From Ligula intestinalis (lineage: Eukaryota; Platyhelminthes; Cestoda; Diphyllobothriidea; Diphyllobothriidae), in the NCBI GenBank assembly GCA_036362985.1, contig JAYGXS010000008.1, forward strand, positions 25,236,273 to 25,300,272: a stretch of DNA of 64,000 nucleotides. Direction: 5' to 3'. The notes below the pieces were generated by a model that did not search any database, was not told where the DNA came from, and saw only the letters and a list, made by a program, of their open reading frames with translations. Each line of letters opens with the position of its first letter. The stretch's first letter is position 1. The translations under genes and the position numbers were made by a program. Shown here piece by piece: positions 55,310-64,000 of this stretch.

Positions 55310-55990
55310 CTGCTGGGAATTTACGCAACTTTCTAAGGGGATCAGTCAATTACGGATAAATTATTAGTTACCTGTGTCATTGCATATGGGCATTCGTCTG
55401 GACATTATGGGTGTTTTGAAACAAGGGAATGCTTATAGATTACTTTTGGGAACATAACTTTTCACCCAATGAAATCTGTCGTTTTCGGTGTCTCATTTCG
55501 TTTTTCACTTTCTGACCTATCCGACCTACAAAAACCAAAATTTCAACTTACAGTCGAAAAAAGTTATTTTGTACAATTTAGCCCGTTCAATGCTTATTTT
55601 TAAAATAAACATCACGCACTGACGCACCAGTGCATTCAAGAACAGTATTCGGCACATAGTGGTTCGGAAATTTAACTCAAATTTGATGTATCGATACAAT
55701 TTCTCAAAAATATATATTGCACCATAAACGTGTTTGTTGGGCGCATTAGACTTGTAGTTATCACGCGCACAGTAAGACCTTACATAGGATTTAATATCTA
55801 AGAATTCTGATTTATCCCACCAGCGCGCATGTCTGTTAACATGAACATTCGGAGTTTTGTGTCCCAGATATAAGGATTCCATCAAGGATTCGAAAAAATG
55901 TAACAAGGAAAGTGCTTGAAAAACTCTATATGCCATTTTGCAACTGCGTTCCACGGCAATAAGACCATGAGATCATAAAGGACCATAAAG
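55310..55990 (+). repeat. direct repeat of 57420-58060
   Basis: Both contain GGCATTCGTCTGGACATTATGG or GACATTCGTCTGGACATAATGG, a CCTAT(C/A)-rich block before AACCAA, TTT(A/T)GTA(C/A)AATTTAGC, and a CGA(A/T)AAAATGTAAC block near the end. They flank the nested T and maT insertions with a spacing of about 2.1 kb. The 142-codon minus-strand frame here has no recognised domain. Confidence 0.6.
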
Positions 55991-56254
55991 ACAGCTTCTG
56001 TTCTGCCCCTGTTGTTTCCAATTTCTCCGCCTTAAATGCAACTAAGCTTATAACCGAACGCAGCGGAGTTTACTTTCCGGGAAGCCAGTTCTCCTGGTGC
56101 TAATCAGAAAACTGACCCAAATATTTTCCTCCCAACCAACCCTGACAACCGCACGATCTATTTCTTCCAACCTGCATATTTTATTTATTTAATTACAATA
56201 TAAGTGTACAGGTACGCAGAACATTTATCAGCAGCAGAAGAAGCTAAAGCAGGC

Positions 56255-57420
56255 TCATTAAGATGCCCCTAGTCCCAGCATTTTGTCCCGCATAAACGTT
56301 TTTTTAGAGTTTTGGGGGGTGGGAAATAGGATAGGCGGCGAAGGAAATATTTAAAGTGCAAAATGAAACAAATGTAGTCAAATTTGTTTAACGAGGCCGC
56401 TGGGAGTAAGTTGTTCCACATGTAAATTGAGGGTATGCGCGGAGCCTAGCGCCGCGGACTATACTCACCTAACTCCAGAACGGTAGGTTAGACCTCAGGT
56501 AAATAGCAATAGACGAACTCTTAACCAACATTTCAATTTTTTGGGAAATTCAATAAACCTGCAATTTGATCATCCGGTTTTTCCGCAATGAGTTAAAAGA
56601 TAGTCCAGATTAGGTAAATCTACGCATATAAAGAAGCAACATTTATAGATGCAAAAAATTAACTGCATTTAGCATTTACTAATGTACAGGGTGCCCACGA
56701 AAAACCCCTAAATTTATGATAATGTTTATACTGTTATAAAAATAAAAATTATTGATTACAATTATAACTAACAACTTTATTGTGTAATTATCAAACTGTT
56801 ACCTAATAACAAGTTACAGATACCGCTCAAAATGCTGTCCATTAACTGCAGAACAGCGACGTAAGCGATCCATCCAGCTCTGAGCTGCTCGACGAATGAC
56901 ACCAAGAGGGATGTTGTTCCATGTGTCCATCAACACATGTTTTATTGACTAAATATCAGTGATTCCTATTCTGCGTCTCTGAACCTCCTGTAAGAGTACA
57001 CTCCTAATGCAAAAGTCCATTACATTCAGGTCAGGGCTCTTGGAAGGCCATTGCTGGGGTGTGATGAAATCTGAAATCTGCGACCACCACCCACGTTGTG
57101 TAGGTGCTCCTCACCACTGAGCGGAACATGGCGTGGGCGACATGAATGCGGGTGCGAACCAACGGGGGCGGCTTCACTTCGGATGTGGCCCAGGTGTTCT
57201 GTTTTCTCTGCCATCAATCGTGACGGCATGGGCGGTCCGGCCGCCGTACCAATCACAAATTTAGAAATTTTTTGTGGGGCACCCCGTTTATTCTACTGCG
57301 TCTCCAAATTCCTCACCCATGAAGCCCTACAACCACCGCTTTTGTAGGAAAGCATGCAGGGAGTAGGGCTTAGTGAGTGGGCCTACATAAGCTACTGTTG
57401 CCAATTTATCGAAAGTAAAC
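56255..57420 (-). mobile_element. T element copy 3, split by maT derivative
   Basis: On the minus strand the left TIR is at 57290-57420 (GGCAACAGTAGCTTATGTAG; CGGTGGTTGTAGGGCTTCAT). The body and right end are at 56255-56684 (GCGCCGCGGACTATACTC complement; CCCCTAGTCCCAGCATTTTG). The 600 bp maT derivative lies inside. Removing it leaves about 560 bp, collinear with copy 4. Confidence 0.8.
56687..57286 (-). mobile_element. maT deletion derivative, 600 bp, nonautonomous
   Basis: The TIRs match the 18907-20435 element: CAGGGTGCCCACGAAAAACC on the left, with GGGGCACCCCG on the right. It consists of the transposase C-terminal 395 bp (inverse of about 20040-20435) joined to the 5' 210 bp (inverse of about 18907-19110). 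About 930 bp are missing between. TA precedes the left end, and the right TA is mutated. The short frames on both strands are remnants. Confidence 0.9.
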
Positions 57421-58060
57421 GTATGATCGTTAATGTATCTTTTGCATTTTTGTGTGGGTCAGGTCATTTTTAATCAATTTACAGTGAGTTGTGTTATCAC
57501 ATACTGACATTCGTCTGGACATAATGGATCTTCTGAAACTAGGGCGTTATGTTAATTTTTTGGGACATTGACTTAAGCCTCCTTTTTTCATAGTGTGCTC
57601 CACCCGACCTATACCAACCAACGTTTCAGATTTCCTGTGGAAAAGGTTGCTTTGTAAAATTTAGCATGCTTAAGGCCTTTTTGACTTTAAATTACACCCT
57701 GAGATATAAGTATTATCTTGAACAGTAGTCGACACACAATATAAATAAATATAACTCAATTTTTATTTATCAATGCAAGTAAATAGAGTGCATAATAACA
57801 TGTTTTATTGTTGGGCGTATAAGACTAAGGTTAAGCACATGCAGAGCTTAAGCTTCTTGGAGATTATATATCTTTGCACCTTGAGTTCTGGGACCTACTG
57901 TACCGGGTTTGAAAGCCAGCACATGTGACTTTTTACACGAATACATTGAGCTTATGCCTCGCATATGTTACGATTCCGTCCGGACTTCGATAAAATGTAA
58001 CACATAAAGTGTTTGAAAGGTTCTTTATGACGTTTGGCAACTGAGCTTTTTAAGAAATGC
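57420..58060 (+). repeat. direct repeat of 55310-55990
   Basis: See 55310-55990. Lies immediately outside the left TIR of T copy 3. Confidence 0.55.
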
Positions 58061-58069
58061 ACTTTCCTT

Positions 58070-58905
58070 GAAAAGTCGCAACAGAAAGACACATTATTAT
58101 TTCCTGATAATGTCATCAAATATCTTACCGAACTTGGCAAATAGGGCCTCAAATTAAACGGTCACTTGCCTTCATCCTCAGCCTGCCTATGGTAAACGAC
58201 TGCGCTATATGTAGCGAAGAGTTTTTACGGGAACAATGTGAAGACTCGCGAAATTGCCGACCTATTTTCTTTGATTTAAACTCATAACTGGATCTTCGGA
58301 AATTTATTTGGAACGCGAGATAGACAGGAGTGTTTTTGTCATAAAATACGCCCCCTTCAAACGCTGAAAACTGAAAAAACATGACTTAATGGCATTTATG
58401 TTACGAGACTCATTGTTGAAAAGGAACGAGTGAACATAAGGAGCCTTGATATAACAATGTTAGCTGAATTCTAATGAGATTAAATTTACAAGGAATATTG
58501 AGTCATAAATAGCACTTATTTATTTTGGTCAATCGCCTGGTCCACCCATTACCTCGTGGGCCGCATAATGTAATTTTCAGACGCATCCAAGTTCGACAGA
58601 GATGGCCAAAATATGCATTCTTTGACACAGGAATATGGCATTTAGTTCTGGCTCAATGTGTTTATCAAGAACTTCACGCATTAAATCCGGTGTTCTTACT
58701 TTAGGGATGACCTAATGTGTTACAGACACAGAAGATGAGCCTTTGACTAACTAATGTATGTTACCTAACCAGCCAGCAAGTACCATTTTAAAATGCAAGC
58801 TGGTTCTTTCTCAAAGAAAAAGGGAAAATTATTCTCAGCAAAAAGCAATTGCCGAAGAAGTGTCTTTTTCCCCGGAAAACATTCATGCTTGGATTTTGTT
58901 TGGAA
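58070..58905. other. no recognisable feature
   Basis: No gene or clear repeat. Confidence 0.4.
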
Positions 58906-58907
58906 AC

Positions 58908-59500
58908 ATTGGCAACAGTAACTAATATAGGCTCACTCATTATCCCTACTTCCTGCATGTTCTCCTACCAAAAAAGGTGGTAATAGGGTTTTATGGGTGG
59001 GGAATTAGGACGCGCAGTGAATTATAATATAATAAATGTTAAATACCTTTGTATTTTACTGTATTTAGAATTGTTGTTGATGTATATCTGAAAATTTTCC
59101 TTATCTGTATTATCAGTTAACGTATTTCGAAGAAACCTCGTAATCACATTGAAGGTTTCTCGAATTTCTCAAAAATTAAAACGGTGGTTAGCAGGTCGTC
59201 TATTTCAACTTACCTGAGGTCCAACTTACCGTTCTGGAGTTAGATTAGCATAGCCCGCGACGCGAAGCGCCACGCACACCTTTAATTTACATGCGGAACA
59301 ACTTACTTTCAGCGGCTGCGGGAAGCAAGTTCGACTACATTTTTTTCACTTCACACTTACTTCTAAACATTCCCTTCTCAGCCTATTCTATTTTCTCACC
59401 CTCCAACACTCTATAATTACCGATTATGCAGGACAAAATTCTGGGACTAGGGGAATATCAGTGAGCTTACATAAACTTCTCTGGCGAAATATTTAGTAAG
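58908..59500 (+). mobile_element. T element copy 4 (reference copy)
   Basis: About 590 bp with long terminal inverted repeats of about 90-110 bp. The left end reads TTGGCAACAGTAACTAATAT, GGCTCACTCATTATCCC and GGTGGTAATAGGGTTTTATG. The right end, inverted, reads GCCAGAGAAGTTTATGTAAG, GCTCACTGATATTCCCC and TCGGTAATTATAGAGTGTTG. The interior contains a GC-rich palindromic block GCGACGCGAAGCGCCACGC. No coding capacity; the superfamily is unknown. Confidence 0.75.
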
Positions 59501-59589
59501 ATCGGGCACTGTAAAAACTTTTATGTATCAAATGTTCCGTATAAAACCAAACACTATCACCGTAAGTGAACTTTTAAAAAAGTTTTGTC

Positions 59590-59955
59590 GGCAAATACTT
59601 TCTGCCTGCTAGCAACTGTTTCGGCTGTCGGGGCGTCTGTCGAAGTCGAAGTCAAAGCGGGACAGATGGGTATGTTAGCGTTCAGGTGAACTTTCATCAA
59701 GGGGTGTTAACAAACCCTGATGTAAACCGGAAAGACACCGAGATCACGGCTCGGGCGTTTGACTGCAATCAAAAAATGCCGCGAGTTCGAGGCTTGGATA
59801 AGGTATCACTTGGGCCCGTGTATGACTGGTTTTCGACAGATAATAAGCTAAAAATGGCTTTTTTAGTCTCTGTTGTCTTTGGTGGCACTACCATCTGCCT
59901 AGTAACATCTGTTACGGCTGTAAAATTCTCTGTCGAGTCCGAAGACACATCGGAG
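59590..59955 (+). repeat. SINE-Y copy
   Basis: A tail-like segment (AAAGCGGGACAGATGGGTAT) precedes the tRNA-like head (CGGCTCGGGCGTTTGACTG; GCGAGTTCGAGGCTTGG), GTGTATGACTGG and a decayed ribozyme (AGATAATAAGCTAAAAATGGC, TTAGTCTC). The order tail-head-body suggests two tandem units. The 103-codon frame is an artefact. Confidence 0.6.
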
Positions 59956-59959
59956 CAAA

Positions 59960-61055
59960 TGAATTCCGTTGGCCCTCACGATAATGATTTAAACTGAGCA
60001 ATGTATTGAAGAGATTTTGCATTTCGCATCTTACTGCAGTTCGACGATTTGGAAATGATTATTGAACTAAGTTTCTGGCGAACTTCTTAGGCCTTAAACA
60101 TAAGACGTGCCACACCGTATACGTCATTGGACAATCCTTTCATATAAGCAGCAAACAGGCAGAATCCGAAATATCAATGTTCAGAACGACATTTTCGAGG
60201 AAAAACTTTCAAGGAGAATTTTAAATGATTGGTTTCTTAAATTAATCGTCTAAAATAATGCAAGTTACAGGATATATGGACAAAAAAAACCTTAACCGTT
60301 TAAAACCCATGTTTTACAGACGGTTCTCAAATGCAGCTCTGCTTCGGGGCTTTAAGCACGGAAGCATGACGCATTGCAAGATGAGATGAGGTGTGGCATT
60401 TATTATCTACCTAAAATAAGGTGAAAAAATCCCAGCAAAAATTTTACAGAGAACTTATCAACAGAGCATCACACATTGCAAGAGGATGGTTGAAGATGGT
60501 CAAAACTTGCGGATTTCTGCAAATTTCCATCCGAAATGCACTAACTATCGACTAATTCACACGTAGTTTATTTTCTTTTGCAGCCTTTGCCAGTTGGTTT
60601 ATATTTTCTAGGAAGATAAAAGAGAGAGTGAGAGTTCGGTGGGATTCAAAATAGTTTCAGCAAAGAGAATGGAGGAGATTTTCTCATAACGGTTAACAAA
60701 ACTTACTATCCGCAGATTTTACTATGTCAATGTTAAAGAACGCCATCTGGTATGTGTATAGGAAAGTTCGACCGTCTATTGCGACAAATTCCACATTATG
60801 CGTCAGAACTGGATTGTCGCAGAGAATTGCGGTGCGTCTACAGCAGCCTCTCCAGTCACACACCCGGGCCAAATTTCGAGATGGGTATTGGAGGCAGGAT
60901 CTTACACGAATGGTTGATACGGCGGGACTGTACGCCTATGCCTGCAGCCAAATGCCCATGCGTGGCACATGGCATATGGGTAAATCCCCAATAATGTCTA
61001 CCGCGCTTTGGTCCCATATTAGCCCCTTATATCCACTGTCTGACTGATTTTAGCG
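59960..61055. other. no recognisable feature
   Basis: Overlapping short frames at 60724-61047 have no domain I recognise. Confidence 0.4.
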
Positions 61056-61061
61056 ATAAAA

Positions 61062-61062
<1 letters not shown>

Positions 61063-61104
<42 letters not shown>
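61063..61104. repeat. (TA)n microsatellite at PLE H end
   Basis: An uninterrupted TA run directly abutting the PLE H 3' terminus (TTGCTGATTGAAGCGAAAAT). Confidence 0.95.
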
Positions 61105-61106
<2 letters not shown>

Positions 61107-61550
61107 CTGATTGAAGCGAAAATACGTGTCCCCGGACATAAATAAGAAGAAGAGCCGATCTCGGGAACAAAAGGTATAATATCCTGATGTTTCCAAAGCG
61201 TACAGGCTTGCATCGTCGGATGGTGGTGTTTGTACACGCCTCACAGTCTTTTCTAGGTGTTACAACTGACTTCTCGTTCGCTCTCTGTCAATTGACGCTA
61301 GATATCCTGCGGGGCGGGGCTGGAGCTCCGTCATCGTCCTGCTGACCAGTGTTTTTCCCCGTCACCTCGTCGGAGAGGGAGGGCAGTGTTCGCCAGCTAG
61401 CAGTCATTGCTCGCGTCTGCATCGATCGCGTCGGTGCCGCATGTCCTGCTGGCTTCCCCCGTTGGCAGTTTCCCGTTTTCGTCCGGCCGGCGGAATATCG
61501 AACACCACCATCAGTGTTTATGCAGAAACCGTTGTCATGTGCAACTGCGT
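61105..61550 (-). other. PLE H 3' region
   Basis: Collinear and close to identical with PLE C 10150-10620. It contains the degenerate minimal hammerhead (about 61189-61225, CCGACGA core, GGAAACATC in place of CGAAACGTC). It shares the G/C-rich block GCTGGAGCTCCGTCATCGTC. Confidence 0.8.
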
Positions 61551-62551
61551 TCAAGCCCGAAGGAGGTCTTGGTGGTTCACGTTGCCCGCGGCGTCGCTGA
61601 CGGCTGCATTGGTGTCCGGGGTAGGTTCCCGGACGCCTGTATTCTGGCCCGTTGTGGGACTGCTAGTCGTCGCGACCCGTTTGACTTCCCGCAGGAGATT
61701 TCGTTGATTGAGCCGCACGCGTAACGCCAGGTAAGCCGCCGGGAGAATTGTACAGCGGTTAATGGAATTTGGTGCAGTGTGCCATGCTTCAAGTGGTTCT
61801 CTGGTTGTCCGGTGACTACCTCGGGCTAGGATTTCAGCGTCATCAAAAGCGAAGGTGTTTCCAGGGGCCGAACAATGTTCCGCTACCAGTGAGCGTGGAT
61901 CCATCCTGTCGACTGCCCTTGCGTGTTAGCTCATACGCATCTGTAGTCGCATTCCGGTCTCCCCAAAGTAGTTGGCCCCACAGGAACTACACTGGATGCG
62001 ATAGACGACGTTTGCTGTTTCTCCGCGGGACAGAGGTGCCTTTGATCTTATGACCAGTCGGATTATTGTTGCCTCAGGTCAGTGGGCTACGCCGATACCC
62101 AGTGGTTGTAACAGACAAGAGACTGCTTCAATAACATTCTCTATGTATGGCATTGCTCTGCACAATGTGGGTTGTTCCGCTGCCGGTCTTGCAGCTCGTT
62201 TCGGTTGTCTGCTGCGTTCTAGGAAGCTGCGAGGGTAACCGTTAGAGATGAACATCCGTCGAAGATATTTAAGTTCAGCCGCTTTGTCACCTGCCTCGTT
62301 GCAATGTGTTTCTGCCCTTTTGTAAAGCGTTCGCACACAGCTGCGTTTGTGGCTCAGCGAATGGTTACTTTGGTAACTGAGTACCTGACGTGTGTCGGTT
62401 GCCTTTCGGTATACCGTCATCTTTAGGCTTTCGTCGGTCTTGCGTTGGACCAGGACGTCTAGGAACGCAAGTTAATTGTTGCTCTCAGCCTCTGTTGTAA
62501 ACTGAAAGTCGGCAAAAATGGAGATCAGCATCGTGTGAAATTCAGAGAATG
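61551..62551 (-). pseudogene. Penelope-like element H: RT end plus GIY-YIG
   Basis: A minus-strand copy of the A/C family, 5' truncated at about 62551 within the RT. The segment after motif C (LAFLDVLVQRKTDESLK) is followed by the linker YLRRMFISNGYPRSFLE and IENVIEAVSCLLQPLGIG. GIY-YIG follows with NVVYRIQCSSCG and YFGETGMRLQMRM (Val to Phe in YVGET), then LVAEHCSAPGNTFAFDDAEI and HTAPNSINRC. One reading frame runs throughout, interrupted by TAA at 62472-62474, TGA at 62077-62079 and TAA at 61926-61928. Two of these look like C-to-T changes (Gln and Arg codons). It supplies the 628 bp missing from copy C. Confidence 0.9.
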
Positions 62552-62860
62552 GTGTGCAGAACCCTGCGAAGTCACCTGCAAACCTGTGTTACGGACTTTT
62601 GATTGGTCTATCTTCCCTTTAATTGCCGCCCCTCCCCAGTCCTCGACCAACCTTCGCTTTTACTCCGAAAAACATCGCGACCGCGAGCATTCGTATTTAT
62701 TCGTGAAGTTACACTAGTTCTTCGCCGAGCGCAAACTCCATATCTATTTGCTATCTCCTGGATATGCATATCTCGAGAAATATATATGTCAACTCCATAC
62801 CGCTTTGGTAGATTTTCCTCGAAAGTAAACTTCTTTTAATTTGAAGGTGTTTTTCCCCGG
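62552..62860. other. no recognisable feature
   Basis: Sequence between PLE H and the J tail; nothing identified. Confidence 0.4.
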
Positions 62861-63132
62861 TACAAATTAAAAGCAGGCGAAAACAGCAGAATTCATTGAT
62901 ATCAACAAATTTCGAGACAGCTCATCAGCTGCTTCTTGTCGTTGCATAAGAATGTGAACGAAGACACATACAGGAGTGGTAAATCTCACAGAATTACTGG
63001 TAACAGCAAGGAACCTGAGTCAGTTTAAAAATTAATCGATAAAGGACGCGAACGTTAAGTCAACATATGGGGAGTAGTGAATGGGAGAAGTTAACGAAAA
63101 ACACGTGGGAAATTAAATTAAATGGCCAATCA
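62861..63132 (-). other. PLE J 3' UTR
   Basis: Noncoding tail after the J coding region. The minus strand has CTGATGA (62922-62928) followed by GCTGTCTC and GAAATTTG (to 62907), a minimal hammerhead-like motif at the expected place. Stem II is only two or three pairs, so activity is doubtful. Confidence 0.5.
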
Positions 63133-64000
63133 CCAGGGCAGTTGGAGGTTGACGACATGATCAAGCTGCTTACATAGGTCAGGTTTCTCCCACCGTATGT
63201 ATGCAGCTTCCTAATAGCGCAGGATTCGGTTTGTTCGGGCCCGAACAAGTACTCGAAACGCTGTTTTAACGTCGACAGAATGACCGCTGTCTAGTAGACG
63301 CTTGGTAATGGAGGACCTTGGTAGTCTGTCTTCTTGCTTCAAAAGCCAATTAGGCAAGTGCTCAGCGGCCCTGGCTGCGAGTTGCCTTTGCGTGCGCCCA
63401 ATGTATTTGCATCCGCAATTACATGTGAATTCGTAAACACAATTGGAGGTGGGGTGCAATGGCAGGGCATACCTTGGCCGTTTGAATGGAATACTTTCGG
63501 TAGAACTTAAGAAGACTAATTTTGCTGCGTTGTAGGTCCTTTCTATCGTACAGCGTAATCGTCGCTTGATTGTTTTGGAAATGTCGTCACCTATGAATGG
63601 TAAGGATATCATGACGGGCTTTTTTGGAACTGACTGTTCCAGAAATTTTGGCCGTAGGGGATTGCTGTACTTTTGAATAAAGCATGCCGGTTAGCCACAG
63701 TTGAGTAGGGCTGACCTAAGACGAGAAAGCTCTTCTGGTAGAGTCTCACTAGAGCAAATGTTCTTTGCTCGTTGAAAAAGGTTCTGTACCAGATTACGCT
63801 TCCACTGAATTGGCACGAAGCTCATGAAGTGTAGATATTGCCCTTTCCAGGTCTTTTTGTGGAATACCGAGCGCCCTATGGAACCATCATCCTCTCTTAA
63901 CATGAGGACGTCTAGGTAGGGGAGCTTGTTATGCTGCTCTGTTTCCATTGTAAATTTAATTTTAGGATGTAAAGTGTTCATAAATTTGAGAAGGTCATCG
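63133..64000 (-). pseudogene. Penelope-like element J (family 4), partial at window end
   Basis: A minus-strand PLE polyprotein C-terminus that continues beyond the window. The distal RT part (IKFTMETEQHNKLPYLDVL; HKKTWKGQYLHFMSFVP; LVQNLFQRAKNICS) is followed by LPFIGDDISKTIKRRL and GIY-YIG. The nuclease reads NCVYEFTCNCGCKYIGRTQR, AARAAEHLPNWL and RLLDSGHSVDVKTAF, ending near EAAYIRW and LQLPW. One frame holds throughout, with TAA at 63691-63693 and TAG at 63211-63213 as the only interruptions. It belongs to a family distinct from A/C/H, D and I, as the CxCGCKYIGRT signature shows. The upstream RT core was not seen. Confidence 0.9.

Noticed and set aside
55526..55954. 142-codon minus-strand open frame
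   Set aside because: No recognisable domain, low complexity of similarity, and it lies inside a direct repeat whose other copy (57420-58060) does not keep the frame.
60724..61047. Overlapping 107- and 80-codon open frames as a host exon
   Set aside because: No conserved domain, no convincing splice-site context, and adjacent to PLE H and a TA microsatellite.

Overview
This window looks like intergenic, repeat-dense DNA from a large animal genome. I find no convincing host protein-coding gene: no multi-exon gene, no conserved cellular protein and no functional tRNA or rRNA. Nearly everything recognisable is a transposon or a transposon relic. The mix suggests a flatworm, perhaps a large-genome tapeworm: many Penelope-like retroelements (PLEs) with RT and GIY-YIG domains, tRNA-headed SINEs, maT/mariner DNA transposons and hammerhead ribozymes. 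The phylum and especially the class are inference, not read from a marker gene. A run of 100 Ns at 52983-53082 shows an assembled scaffold.

Layout. 0-6.5 kb: SINEs (SINE-X, SINE-Y, SINE-S) and AT-rich dispersed repeats. 6.6-12 kb: a PLE cluster of a 3' half (A), a 5' half (B), a 3' UTR (K) and an opposite-strand copy (C) with an intact RT but no GIY-YIG domain. Between them lies a repeat carrying a complete type I hammerhead ribozyme (9435-9493). 12-18.7 kb: mostly featureless, with PLE-end inverted repeats. 18.7-25.4 kb: a second PLE family, one copy apparently split by a 1.5 kb maT (DD37D) transposon with TA duplications, then a foldback element. 25-41 kb: SINE-X and SINE-Y copies, PLE ends and dispersed repeats. 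42-45.4 kb: about 1.3 kb tandem units. 46.2-48.8 kb: a degenerate full-length PLE (I). 49-59.5 kb: a family of long-TIR elements (called T here), one holding a nested deletion derivative of the maT transposon. 61-64 kb: two more minus-strand PLE copies (H, J), the last running off the end.

The most interesting theme is RNA. Hammerhead-type cores (CTGATGA, stem II, GAAA) recur in three repeat classes: minimal ones at PLE 3' ends, a full one at 9.4 kb, and one inside the tRNA-derived SINE-Y family. At least one SINE-Y copy has compensatory changes in stems I and III relative to the others. If real, the tRNA-promoter SINEs make self-cleaving RNAs, as the schistosome S-alpha elements do, and share this device with the PLEs that may mobilise them. 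A second oddity is that four PLE copies are broken by nonsense codons only, without frameshifts.
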